Below, one piece after another: positions 11,180-22,600 of a stretch of 64,000 nucleotides of DNA. The position numbers and the translations under genes are program-made. Positions within the stretch are counted from its first letter, which is position 1, and each line of letters starts with the position of its first letter. The notes under the pieces are model-generated. The model was not told the origin of the DNA. It saw nothing but the letters and a program-made list of their open reading frames with translations, and did not search any database. The DNA comes from Sycon ciliatum (lineage: Eukaryota > Porifera > Calcarea > Leucosolenida > Sycettidae), in assembly GCF_964019385.1 (NCBI RefSeq), contig NC_088649.1:14314108-14378107 (forward strand), written 5' to 3'.

Positions 11180-11537
11180 CAGTTGTGGCAAGTGAAATCC
11201 GACACTTGCCATAGGGGACAGCGCCTCAAATGGACATCAATGATGTAATGCACTGCACCTAATTTGTACTATAGAGCCATGCATCCCAAACAGGGCGAAA
11301 GGTCACAGCTTAGATACACACAGTTCACAAACAAAGTACACATAAGGAGTATTGGTATCCAATTCCCATTCATTTTTGCCAGCACCTTTTGAACCTTGAC
11401 TGTGCTGAGTACTGTTATCAGATAGATAAAGTAAGTTGTATGCAGCACATGTACTGTACGTATGCAGGGCTGCAGAGGCTGCAGGATGCACGGTGCAGTC
11501 CCTTATGCCAAGTGTCGGATTTCACTTGCCACAACTG
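11180..11537. mobile_element. Tc1/mariner-type MITE, 358 bp, polymorphic between A and B
   Basis: The ends begin CAGTTGTGGCAAGTGAAATC and continue CGACACTTG for over 30 bp in inverted orientation. TA flanks both sides. Duplication B has the uninterrupted site (GATAATGTAGATCC, TA at 17,722), so this copy moved after the duplication or was cleanly lost from B. Confidence 0.9.
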
Positions 11538-12211
11538 TAGATCCATGCATGTCACCAGAGGGAGAGGTGGGGTTCTGAGGATGCGGATGACCCCTACTCA
11601 GGTTTTCTGCCAAGCGGCCATCCGTAAATACCGATATTTTTTTAAAGACGATATTTGTTCATTTCTCCCACCCCCCTCAAAATGAACATACACACGTTTA
11701 TGGAGGGGATCAATAATTTTTAATGAAGTGCAATCTGATTCTCCTCGTGAAACGTGTGCAGCAGCAGCAACTCCAAATTCACGGTACACTTACAGACGTC
11801 GGTTTACACTGCCACCACCGCCGCGATCGCACAACCTTGCCATAGCCACATGTACACTGTATCCAGTTGATGAGGTGGAGTTTCAATTTCCGTAGGTCAT
11901 AACCTACTTGTCCGTACTGGTCCCACCCATATCTAGAGATATCAATATTAATTTTTCACAAAGACGAGACGAACAGGGCCCAACCCCCCCCTAAACGAAC
12001 CAATATCTTCTCTCGAAATATTGATATTTGTGGACGACCCCAACAGCTTTGAAAAATCGATAAAGGATCACCCTCGTATATTAGGCATGTACTTGTTAAC
12101 AAACGCAGCACGTAAGCTGCTGAAAGTTTGGATGAGGCCATTCGTACCATTGCTCTCCCTCTCTACAACTCTGACACAATGGTGAAAAGAGCAGTAGGAA
12201 ACGACCTCATA

Positions 12212-12853
12212 CAGTGAAACCTGCCAAGGCGACCACTCGGATAAGGCGAGCACCTGTCCTAGAAGACCACTGCAGCAAGATCCAGGGTAAGTACTGTAAA
12301 AGCAGAAATTTTCGGTGGTGTAATATTTTCGGTATTCTCCAAAACCGGCGGTTCAGTGGAGGGAAATTTTCGGTAAAACCCGTTTTCCAGGTAAAGTGTA
12401 CTAGTGCTAAATGTACACAGTACTGGCGGTAGTACCGAAATTTTCGGTGCGTTTTATTTTCGGTAAACATTGTCGGCACCGAAGTTACCGAAAATAAAAC
12501 ACCACCGAAAATTTCTGCTTTTACAGTACTCTAATTTCAGAAATTTTCGGTGCTCAATTTTTTCGGTACGAGGGCAAAAGGCCAGGCTAGGTGAACAGAA
12601 ATGTTCGGTACAGAGAAGCAGTTCCCTATTGGATTATGCGTGTTTAGTGTTTGTTCGGTGTATTGAACTTTTAGGTATGAAACAGCTGCACCCAAAGTAC
12701 TGAAAATAAAAGTACACCGAAAATTTGTGAAATTACAATATGCTATTTCCCAAGCCTATATCCCGGCAAATGACCGTGGATAAGGAGACCACTTCGTGAA
12801 AGGGACCACGTTAAGAAGGTCCCATGAGCGGTCGTCGTAGACAGGTTTCACTG
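12212..12853. mobile_element. pogo/mariner-type MITE, CAGTGAAACCTG ends (copy in A)
   Basis: CAGTGAAACCTGCCAAGGCG at left faces CAGTGAAACCTGTCTACGAC (reverse complement) at right, with TA on both sides. The 642 bp interior is non-coding and contains the nested element at 12,294. Confidence 0.85.
12294..12526. mobile_element. Nested MITE with CTGTAAAAGCAGAAATTTTC ends (copy in A)
   Basis: Inverted ends of over 30 bp begin CTGTAAAAGCAGAAATTTTC and continue GGTGGTGT, flanked by TA. Many internal TTTTCGGT/ACCGAAAA motifs are present. This end type is widespread in marine invertebrates. Confidence 0.85.
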
Positions 12854-13407
12854 TATATGGCATTTTGGAAGTCACGTCTCCGCGTGGTGTGCGACGCTAC
12901 CTGCCTGAAACCCCTTACAAAAGATTTGTGAACCTGCCCAGTAGACATAATCATGTAGGCAGGCTATGCCCTGTCGTTTTCTGATTTAATTTCTCGTTGG
13001 CAGTCTGTGCGTTCCTCTGCCATGCTTCCGGCATGCTTCTGCTGCTCGTACCCCGTACACACCGGCAGAGATACGGAAGGACAAGCAAGCAGGGCGTACT
13101 TGGTTTGGTCATCTCGCACCAACCGCCAACCTTTCCGCTGACAAGAGACACAGTCCCTCCAGGTAAGCATGCCCTTCTGTTAGCTGTTTACTCCTGACAA
13201 AGTGAGCAGTGAGCCATCGTGTTATTGTTGACGTGCTATGGGTTCCCCGCCTCCAAGTCCGCTTTTATCGGAGACTTAGATGGTTTGTTGCATGGCTGAC
13301 GTCACGGTTTAGTTACCATGGATACGTATCCATACTCAGCCGCAGATCCAGGTCAGCATAGTGTAGACTTGGTCTTGGAATCCACCTTGCACAACCCCAG
13401 TAATGTA

Positions 13408-13585
13408 CAGTCGCGGCCAAAGAAATCCGATCGACGAGTCAGAAGTAGCGCCGCGTTTCCATTTCAACTTTTTGAACTTTTTGAAATGCATCATGCCAAC
13501 TCCGAAACCCATCCGAGGGCCGCATGCGCAAGGGCCCGCATGGGCTGCTTTCGGGACGTGATTCGGATTTCTTTGGCGACCACTG
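13408..13585. mobile_element. Small Tc1/mariner-type MITE (copy in A)
   Basis: The ends are CAGTCGCGGCCAAAGAAATC and, in reverse complement, CAGTGGTCGCCAAAGAAATC, both followed by CGA. TA flanks both sides. It shares the AAATCCGA core with the MITEs at 11,180 and 37,809. Confidence 0.85.
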
Positions 13586-13634
13586 TAGTTTCAACATGGC
13601 AGATGGCTGTCATCTGTTAAGTTGTAGAAGTGAT

Positions 13635-14190
13635 GATGACCGCCACTGGAGTCAAAATACGCTTATGGTAAATCCGGCTGCTGGTTGAAATATCAAGATC
13701 GTACTCACTAGGATCATTTCTATAGTACCAAGAGTACATAACCCAAGAGTGTGCAACTGCCTGCACAACCTCTATGCTGTGCTGCGACGGCAGAACTTCA
13801 CATCACGTGACATGGTTCAAAAGGTTATGCTGGCAAACAGTGCAAAGTGACCACAAGAGAGTTGTACCCAAAGCTGGGCTGCGTACAACCCAGTATCTAT
13901 CATGCACTAGAGTGCACGGGTTCATCACGTGATGTGAAGTTCTGCCGTCGCAGACCCCATAGCTGGAGTTGCACACTCTTGTTTATCTACTCTTGATAGT
14001 ACGTATCCCGTCTTTGTTCTCCTACAAAGACAACCGCATAAGCCATGAGGATGACATGTAGCATCCTCCCTTGAGCGGGAAGCACACCAGCACGACAGCA
14101 TCCATGTTTGGATGCAAGAGTGCTGGTGATTGATGACCGTTCTGCACTGTCCTTCTGGTCAGTGTGGAGGGGGAGGCTGCTTTATGAGTG
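13635..14190 (+). repeat. R300 repeat, copy 3, split by a MITE
   Basis: This is R300 in duplication A. It is interrupted after CTATAGTAC by the 267 bp MITE at 13,729-13,995 and otherwise collinear with copy 4 in B. The right flank (TTTTTATTGAAG...) matches copies 1 and 4. Confidence 0.8.
13729..13995. mobile_element. CAAGAGT-family MITE with 7 bp target duplication
   Basis: The ends are CAAGAGTACATAACCCAAGA and, reversed, CAAGAGTAGATAAACAAGAG, both followed inward by TGTGCAACT. The 7 bp ATAGTAC is repeated on each side (13,722-13,728 and 13,996-14,002). Copy B has a single ATAGTAC at 19,913-19,919, the empty site. A second internal inverted motif (GCGACGGCAGAACTTCACAT) follows. Confidence 0.92.
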
Positions 14191-14744
14191 GCTCCTTTTT
14201 ATTGAAGCCAAAGAAAGTCTTTCACTTGTATATCCTATGAAGCTACCCTTCAACTACAAGAAACCTAGTTGAAATACCTCCCCATGTTGCCGAGGGATAA
14301 AGCTCATGCACATTTTCGTTGCGCTACCCTTCCTCTTATTGTAACTTTCCGCACCTGAGCCTTCCAAGCTGACAGGTTGTTGGTTTGTGCCTCGTAGATG
14401 TGTTTGAGCTAGGCGTCAGTTCATTGAATGGATCAGTACCGCTGTCAGTTTTGTGCCTTGTCGCACTACCTGACTGTATAATTACGATCTTGTTACCTTG
14501 ATGGTCTGTTACTCATAACTCGTACAATCAGGTTACTACTCAAAAAGGTTTCCTTGGAGACAAAAGCTATAGAACCCGAAAGTAGCACAAACTTCAGGCT
14601 GTTCGTAATTCATTGTTCTTGCTCTCGTTTCCTCTTACCTGTGAATCACCTGAAGTGAAGGCACAAAAGTTTACTCGTGAAAACCATGCTGTTGAAGAGC
14701 GTAACGTTTGTGCTACTACTCAGCATTATAATGCTACAAGCCTT

Positions 14745-14818
<74 letters not shown>
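14745..14818 (+). tRNA. tRNA-Asn (GTT), third copy
   Basis: Intact cloverleaf with acceptor GTCTCCG/CGGGGAC and anticodon GTT. It lies in duplication A, 533 bp from the convergent tRNA-Glu at 15,351. A T6 run interrupted by one A follows. Confidence 0.97.
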
Positions 14819-14819
<1 letters not shown>

Positions 14820-15350
14820 CCTTAACTTTTTTAAACAAATATTTCAGAAATCGAGGCGAAAAGACGAAAATGTTGAAGGTATCTGTCCGTTCCGGGGACG
14901 CGGGTGTGTTATCTTTTTGGAAACTTTGTTCCTATCGCCTATAGAGCTTTTTCAAGGATGTAGCGCCATGCCCCCGAGCGGCGCTCACCCCGATATTGTG
15001 GTGAACATGTCTCATTTGAAAACGCATTGAAAAGTATACAAAATGTGACAGGTTTGTCTCCAGCGGGGCTTGGAGTGATACTGAAGTTTGTTCTTTTCCA
15101 CCCAAGCCATGAGGAATGGCTTCCTGGCAGCTGCTCTGACTCGACACGAGTGTGGGATATCAAGTTGAGCGCAATCCTAGTGCTTCCTTCACCTCCAGGC
15201 GCCCTTTCTGGTACAAACTGAACGTGATTTGGACTTCACCTGTTCACCAGGGGTTCAAAACAATTCTCGCACGTGATGCCAAAAATCGACCGTTGGTTTC
15301 GCCTTGAAAAACTTTACGGATGCTTGGGGGACAAATAAAAAAAGATGACG

Positions 15351-15422
15351 TTCCCACACCGGGAATTGAACCCGGGCCGTCTGGGTGAAAACCAGAAATC
15401 CTAACCACTAGACCATATGGGA
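15351..15422 (-). tRNA. tRNA-Glu (TTC), third copy
   Basis: Mature region identical to the other Glu copies. A minus-strand T-run lies just below it (from the AAAAAAAG tract on the plus strand). Its partner in duplication B is at 21,260. Confidence 0.97.
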
Positions 15423-15646
15423 CTTGCACACTACTCCCTGTCGGAATAAGAATCTCAAACACCCACACTCAACCTAGATGTCACTTGTTGCAGTTTTAGT
15501 TTAGTTTTTGTTTTAGTTTTATTCCAAGCAATGCATGGCTGGGCTGGGGTAGCCAATGACCACTTTGCGTGGCGATTGCGGGGTTATTATAGCCAACCAC
15601 GTCCAGAAATAGCAGTGTGTCGGAAGGTGTTCAAGCTGGGTAGTAT

Positions 15647-15885
15647 CCAGAGTCCATACTCCCCCAGAGTGAGCAACTTCACTGATCAGATCTGGGACGG
15701 CGAAATCCGTGTTGCACGACGTCATAGTGTGACATCATGAGCAGGGGAAGTGTGTTCCGTGGTGGACCGCGTCGACGGAATGACGCAAGTCCGACCCCCC
15801 CCCCCCCAAAAAAAGACGTACATCACGGATTACGCCGTCGCACAACCCCATCCCAGTTGCACGCTCTGGGGGTTATGGACTATTG
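15647..15885. mobile_element. CAAGAGT-family MITE (copy in A)
   Basis: The left end CCAGAGTCCATACTCCCCCA and the right end (reverse) CAATAGTCCATAACCCCCAG both lead into AGAG(T/C)G(A/T)GCAACT. It is flanked by GTAGTAT and GTAGTGT, a slightly decayed 7 bp duplication. Orthologous to the B copy at 22,254. Confidence 0.8.
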
Positions 15886-16507
15886 GTAGTGTGGAGCAAA
15901 TGGGTACGAACAACCATGGGCGTAGTAAAATGTATTTTACTACTCCCTGGTACGAACAACCATGGGCGTCTGGAGCATGTGGGGTTTTGAGGTGAACACT
16001 GTTGGAAATTTGCATTGTACCTTTAATACATGTATGTATTAAATGAAGTTGTTTTGCTTTGTTCGGGGGCAAGGCTACCTACAGTTTTTTTCTCCAAATG
16101 CAAAGTTTTTGTTTGTTGGTGGGTGGGTTATAGCCAGGGAAGAAAGGACCGTGTCGAGTGCTGGAGCCGACTCGTTCGTGAGCTGTGGCGAATGTTAGCG
16201 AATCACGGTGTTCGATTGGAGATAGTGGCACATGCAGATCAGACACCTCACAAGGAGTGCATGCACTAGGATATTTTATTTTATTTTCTCCTTTCAGGAC
16301 ATGAGCCTCCTACTTCAAAAAGTAGCTTCATCTTCCTTTCTGTAACATAGAGCTGTGCAGTGCTTTGCAACAAATTGAAATCACAGATCACAAAACCTGC
16401 TCCTGTCTACCTTTTCCCAAGAAACAAAGTTACGGATTAGGACATGGACATGATGCATATAACGCCGGTCAAAGCCTGGTCTTCAGGTTACGCCCTTTCT
16501 AATGATG

Positions 16508-17450
16508 AACCGTATGAGCACTCGAGCGCTGCCTGGAAAAACTCACTGTGAACTCGAAGAAATATTCCGCGCGAAAGCAAGAAAAATGACAACTCACTCG
16601 CGTTGACACAGCCATGGACGTCTGGTTTACAACAAACGAGTTCTTCCTCGTATCGATAATGGAGTCAGAGAGGACACGTCGAAACGAAAGTGTTGTAAAT
16701 GTTGACGAGCGGCATGGGTCCCAATTCGTTTTGTGACCAAAATAGTTTCTTTGAGCTGCGATGCAATTTACTCACCGTGTGACGAAAACGACATCGACAC
16801 GGACTCATTCCCAAGGCCATGACTTGGCAAAGCTATCCGTGTGACTTCGACGAGAAAAGCAAACGCTTGTGAACGCTGATAGAAGACGGCGTTGACTGCT
16901 AAATTCAAATAAATTGGCGATCTTGAAATACTAAAATAAATCTCAAAAAGCTACAGCGCGATGACTTCACTCACACCATTGCAGTGTTGTGGGTGTGTTC
17001 ACATGGCGTGAGCCAGTCAAGTGTCAGTCAGTTCGGCAGGAAGCGCGAGCTCCAACAACAAGTCGTTTGGTGCAGCCAGCTTCTTTGTCTTGTACCAGCT
17101 TGATCACAAAAACAATGAAAAAAAAGTTTGACTTGAAGATAGTTTGGGATTTGAACTAACAACTACATGGTCAGCAGACAGCATTCATAACCACAAAGCC
17201 AAAAAGGATAGGATAAATCGTGGGTTTAGATAAAAAATCGATACTGGCTTCCTGGGCAAATTGTAAACCATGGGAAAAGGCCGGAAACCTGGCCGAAATT
17301 CTAACTCCTTAACGGTTGGTCCAATTGTTCCGAAACCTTCACAGAACAATTTGCCGTGTCCTAACAAGCCATTCTATGTACTTTGTTGTCCAAATTTCCC
17401 TTATCTTCATACTTTTTAAGACCCAAACCTGATTGTAAATCTTTTTGAAA
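16508..17450. mobile_element. 1 kb inverted-repeat element, truncated copy
   Basis: This is an inverted, diverged copy of the complete element at 28,531-29,561. The right end (AATCTTTTTGAAA) is kept. The left end is missing where it meets the end of duplication A. It contains a minus-strand tRNA-like stretch near 17,150-17,200 (GGATTTGAACTAAC box-B-like, ACCACAAAGCCAAAA box-A-like) next to a poly-A/T run. Confidence 0.75.
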
Positions 17451-18396
17451 CAGACTATAAGATTACTGCTCAAGGGACCTTCACAAGGTGGTCTCTGTTA
17501 CCAGGTGGTCTCCTTATCCAAGGTCATTTGCCTGGGCTTGGCAGGTGTTGGTGCTGGTTGCAGTTGTTTTCTTTGACAGTTGGTCGCCTTTTCTGAGTGG
17601 TTACATTGACAGTATTTTACTGTGCATAGATATCTTCTTTTGCAAGTTATTGTGGAAAGTGGAACTCTCAGCGGCTCCACCAGTGCTTCACGGACACGGT
17701 CAGTGCAGCACTGTGATAATGTAGATCCATGCATGTCACCAGAGGGAGAGGTGGGGTTCTGAGAATGCGGATGAACCCTACTCAGGTTTTCTGCCAAGCG
17801 GCCATCCGTAAATACCGATATTTTTTTAAAGATGGTATTTGTTCATTTCTTCCACCCCCCTCAAAATGAACATACACACGTTTATGGAGGGGATCAATAT
17901 TTTTTAATGAAGTGCAATCTGATTCTCCTCGTGAAACATGTGCAGCAGCAGCAACTCCAAATTCACGGTACACTTACAGACGTCGGTTTACACTGCCGCC
18001 ACCGCCGCGATCGCACAACCTTGCCATAGCCACATGTACACTGTATCCAGTTGATGAGGTGGAGTTTCAATTTCCGTAGGTCATAACCTACTTGTCCGTA
18101 CTGGTCCCACCCATATCTAGAGATATCAATATTAATTTTTCACAAAGACGAGACGAACAGGGCCCAACCCCCCCCCTAAACGAACCAATATCTTCTCTCG
18201 AAATATTGATATTTGTGGACGACCCCAACAGCTTTGAAAAATCGATAAAGGATCACCCTCGTATATTAGGCATGTACTTGTTAACAAACGCAGCACGTAA
18301 GCTGCTGAAAGTTTGGATGAGGCCATTCGTACCATTGCTCTCCCTCTCTACAACTCTGACACAATGGTGAAAAGAGCAGTAGGAAACGACCTCATA

Positions 18397-19038
18397 CAGT
18401 GAAACCTGCCAAGGCGACCACTCGGATAAGGCGAGCACCTGTCCTAGAAGACCACTGCAGCAAGATCCAGGGTAAGTACTGTAAAAGCAGAAATTTTCGG
18501 TGGTGTAATATTTTCGGTATTCTCCAAAACCGGCGGTTCAGTGGAGGGAAATTTTCGGTAAAACCCGTTTTCCAGGTAAAGTGTACTAGTGCTAAATGTA
18601 CACAGTACTGGCGGTAGTACCGAAATTTTCGGTGCGTTTTATTTTCGGTAAACATTGTCGGCACCGAAGTTACCGAAAATAAAACACCACCGAAAATTTC
18701 TGCTTTTACAGTACTCTAATTTCAGAAATTTTCGGTGCTCAATTTTTTCGGTACGAGGGCAAAAGGCCAGGCTAGGTGAACAGAAATGTTCGGTACAGAG
18801 AAGCAGTTCCCTATTGGATTATGCGTGTTTAGTGTTTGTTCGGTGTATTGAACTTTTAGGTATGAAACAGCTGCACCCAAAGTACTGAAAATAAAAGTAC
18901 ACCGAAAATTTGTGAAATTACAATATGCTATTTCCCAAGCCTATATCCCGGCAAATGACCGTGGATAAGGAGACCACTTCGTGAAAGGGACCACGTTAAG
19001 AAGGTCCCATGAGCGGTCGTCGTAGACAGGTTTCACTG
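18397..19038. mobile_element. pogo/mariner-type MITE (copy in B)
   Basis: Duplicate of the 642 bp element at 12,212, with the same CAGTGAAACCTG ends and TA flanks. Confidence 0.85.
18479..18711. mobile_element. Nested CTGTAAAAGCAG MITE (copy in B)
   Basis: Duplicate of 12,294-12,526 at the same place inside the larger MITE, so the nesting predates the A/B duplication. Confidence 0.85.
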
Positions 19039-19598
19039 TATATGGCATTTTGGAGGTCACGTGTCCGCGTGGTGTGCGACGCTATGTGCCTGAAACCCTT
19101 TAATACAAAAGATAAAAAAGTGAACCTGCCCAGTAGACATAATCATGCAGCCAGGCTATGCTCGGTCGTTTCTGATTTAATTTCTCGTTGGCAGTCTGTG
19201 CGTTCCTGTGCCATGCTTCCGGCATGCTTCTGCTGCTCGTACCCCGTACACACCGGCAGAGATACGGAAGGACAAGCAAGCAGGGCGTACTTGGTTTGGT
19301 CATCTCGCACCAACCGCCAACCTTTCCGCTGACAAGAGACACAGTCCCTCCAGGTAAGCATGCCCTTCTGTTTGCTGTTTACTCCTGACAAAGTGAGCAG
19401 TGAGCCATCGTGTTATTGTTGACGTGCTATGGGTTCCCCGCCTCCAAGTCCGCTTTTATCGGAGACTTAGATGGTTTGTTGCATGGCTGACGTCACGGTT
19501 TAGTTACCATGGATACGTATCCATACTCAGCCGCAGATCCAGGTCAGCATAGTGTAGACTTGGTCTTGGAATCCACCTTGCACAACCCCAGTAATTTA

Positions 19599-19776
19599 CA
19601 GTCGCGGCCAAAGAAATCCGATCGACGAGTCAGAAGTAGCGCCGCGTTTCCATTTCAACTTTTTGAACTTTTTGAAATGCATCATGCCAACTCCGAAACC
19701 CATCCGAGGGCCGCATGCGCAAGGGCCCGCATGGGCTGCTTTCGGGACGTGATTTGGATTTCTTTGGCGACCACTG
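19599..19776. mobile_element. Small Tc1/mariner-type MITE (copy in B)
   Basis: Duplicate of 13,408-13,585, with AAATCCGA-type ends and TA flanks. Confidence 0.85.
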
Positions 19777-19823
19777 TAGTTTCAACATGGCAGATGGCTG
19801 TCATCTGTTAAGTTGTAGAAGTG

Positions 19824-20117
19824 ATGATGACCGCCACTGGAGTCAAAATACGCTTATGGTAAATCCGGCGGCTGGTTGAAAAATCAAGATCGTACTCACT
19901 AGGATCATTTCTATAGTACGTATCCCGTCTTTGTTCTCATACAAAGACAACCGCATAAGCCATGAGGATGACATGTAGCATCCTCCCTTTAGCGGGAAGC
20001 ACACCAGCACGACAGCATCCATGTTTGGATGCAAGAGTGCTGGTGATTGATGACCGTTCTGCACTGTCCTTCTGGTCAGTGTGGAGGGGGAGGCTGCTTT
20101 ATGAGTGGCTCCTTTTT
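19824..20117 (+). repeat. R300 repeat, copy 4
   Basis: R300 in duplication B, without the MITE seen in A. One base change in the loop of the GTCTTTGT/ACAAAGAC hairpin puts a stop into the minus-strand short frame while leaving the stem intact. Confidence 0.8.
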
Positions 20118-20653
20118 ATTGAAGTCAAAGAAAGTCTTTCACTTGTATATCCTATGAAGCTACCCTTCAACTACAAGAAACCTAGTTGAAATACCTCCCC
20201 ATGTTGCCGAGGGATAAAGCTCATGCACATTTTCGTTGCGCTACCCTTCCCCTTATTGTAACTTTCCGCACCTGAGCCTGACAGGTTGTTGGTTTGTGCC
20301 TCGTAGATGTGTTTGAGCTAGGCGTCAGTTCATTGAATGGATCAGTACCGCTGTCAGTTTTGTGCCTTGTCGCACTACCTGACTGTATAATTACGATCTT
20401 GTTACCTTGATGGTCTGTTACTCATAACTCGTACAATCAGGTTACTACTCAAAAAGGTTTCCTTGGAGACAAAAGCTATAGAACCCGAAAGTAGCACAAA
20501 CTTCAGGCTGTTCGTAATTCATTGTTCTTGCTCTCGTTTCCTCTTACCTGTGAATCACCTGAAGTGAAGGCACCGAAGTTTACTCGTGAAAACCATGCTG
20601 TTGAAGAGCGTCACGTTTGTGCTACTACTCAGCGTTATATTGCTACAAGCCTT

Positions 20654-20727
<74 letters not shown>
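20654..20727 (+). tRNA. tRNA-Asn (GTT), fourth copy
   Basis: Duplicate of the gene at 14,745. The cloverleaf, anticodon and downstream T-run are intact. Confidence 0.97.
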
Positions 20728-20728
<1 letters not shown>

Positions 20729-21259
20729 CCTTAACTTTTTTAAACAAATATTTCAGAAATCGAGGCGAAAAGACGAAAATGTTGAAGGTATCTGTCCGTT
20801 CCGGGGACGCGGGTGTGTTATCTTTTTGGAAACTTTGTTCCTATCGCCTATAGAGCTTTTTCAAGGATGTAGCGCCATGCCCCCGAGCGGCGCTCACCCC
20901 GATATTGTGGTGAACATGTCTTATTTGAAAACGCATTGAAAAGTACACAAAATGTGACAGGTTCGTCTCCAGCGGGGCTTGGAGTGATACTGAAGTTTGT
21001 TCTTTTCCACCCAAGCCATGAGGAATGGCTTCCTGGCAGCTGCTCTGACTCGACACGAGTGTGGGATATCAAGTTAAGCGCAATCCTAGTGCTTCCTTCA
21101 CCTCCAGGCGTCCTTTCTGGTACAAACTGAACGTGATTTGGACTTCACCTGTTCACCAGGGGTTCAAAACAATTCTCGCACGTGATGCCAAAAATCGACC
21201 GTTGGCCTCGCCTTGAAAAACTTTACAGATGCTTGGGGGACGAATAAAAAAAGATGACG

Positions 21260-21331
21260 TTCCCACACCGGGAATTGAACCCGGGCCGTCTGGGTGAAAA
21301 CCAGAAATCCTAACCACTAGACCATATGGGA
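21260..21331 (-). tRNA. tRNA-Glu (TTC), fourth copy
   Basis: Duplicate of the gene at 15,351. The mature region is unchanged. Confidence 0.97.
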
Positions 21332-21535
21332 CTTGTACACCACTCCCTGTCGGGATAAGAATCTCAAACACCCACACTCAACCTAGACTCTAGGTAACTA
21401 GTTACAGTTTTAGTTTACTCCAAGCAATGCATGGCTGGGGTAGCCAATGACCACTTTTTGCGTGGCGACTGCAGGGTTTTTATACCCAAACACGTCCAGA
21501 AATAGCAGTGTGTCGGAAGGTGTTCAAGCTGTTAA

Positions 21536-22143
21536 CCCTTTACCATCCGTGCGTACTTGAATCGATCTCTAGAGATCGATGGACATGCATACACTAAACC
21601 ATTCGTAACTCGATCGATTCTTGGCGGAATTTAAAAAACTAAGTATCTAGGAAGGAGCCGAAGAGCTCAGCTTTCCATTGCATCAATCGGTGAAGAGCTG
21701 CGATGTCGCATTCCAAAGATATTACGCTCGACATTTCAGCCATGGCAAAAGTCGAATTTCTTTCCGAGTGACTGACATTGAGCGGGGAATTTCCCCTCTC
21801 CTGACATGCTGAGTCACTTTGGCATGCTTTGAGCGCATGGACAGCATGAAAAGGAACTCAAGCAAAAAAAATTGGAATGTTTACGATGCAGGAGCGAGAA
21901 ATGGCTGGCGAGGAGACAATTTCCTCGTATATCCAGCGATGGGTTCTTATTCGCAGCTCCCTGGCGCTGGATATGTGATCTCGGTAGTGTCCTGTTTGAG
22001 CTCAATGTACGCAGCTCGTGGAGAGCTTTCCAGAATGCCCAAGATTGTGAAAATTGGTTGATTAGAACCGAAGATATTCTCAGAATAAGGTGGGAGTTTT
22101 TGCATTTGGGACTGCTGGGGAATTTTGGTCGGATGGTAAAGGG
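21536..22143. mobile_element. piggyBac-like MITE, 608 bp, TTAA target
   Basis: TTAA flanks both sides (21,532-21,535 and 22,144-22,147). The ends are a perfect 14 bp inverted repeat CCCTTTACCATCCG. A TTAA duplication and CCC(T) ends define piggyBac. The interior is non-coding. Duplication A lacks it. Confidence 0.9.
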
Positions 22144-22253
22144 TTAAACTATCTATCCTGTTGAGCGTTTACTAGTAGTAGGGAATGGGATCCCTCTGTT
22201 TACAGGTTTCAGAAGTGTGACATAAAATCATCGACCATGACTACATGTAGTAT

Positions 22254-22485
22254 CAAGAGTCCATAATCCCCCAGAGTGCGCAACTTCACTTATCAGATCT
22301 GGGACGGAGAAATCCGTGTTGCACGACGTCTTACTGTGACATCATGAGCAGGGGAAGTGTGTTCCGTGGTGGACCGCGTCGACGGGATGACGCAAGTCCG
22401 ACCCAAAAAAAAGAGACGTACATCACGGATCTCGTCGTCGCACAACCCCATCCCAGCTGCACACTCTGGGGGTTATGGACTATTG
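22254..22485. mobile_element. CAAGAGT-family MITE (copy in B), perfect GTAGTAT duplication
   Basis: The ends CAAGAGTCCATAATCCCCCA and (reverse) CAATAGTCCATAACCCCCAG are flanked by GTAGTAT at 22,247-22,253 and 22,486-22,492. The 7 bp length matches the copy at 13,729. Confidence 0.88.
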
Positions 22486-22600
22486 GTAGTATGGAGCAAA
22501 TGGGTAAGAACAACCATGAGCACCTCCAGCATGTGGTGTTTTGACATGAACACTGTTTGGAAATTTGCATTGTACCTTTAATACAATCATGTATGTATTA

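Larger units (their letters stand above)
10935..16507. repeat. Segmental duplication A (partner 17,458-24,217)
   Basis: It is collinear and highly similar with B. It starts at CTGCTCAAGGGACCTTCACAAGG and ends near CTTTCTAATGATG. Shared content includes a pogo-like MITE with a nested MITE, R300, tRNA-Asn, tRNA-Glu and a CAAGAGT MITE. A alone has insertions at 11,180 and 13,729. B alone has the elements at 21,536 and 22,601. The first bases of A and B also match the start of the CAGTGAAACCTG inverted-repeat family. Confidence 0.9.
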
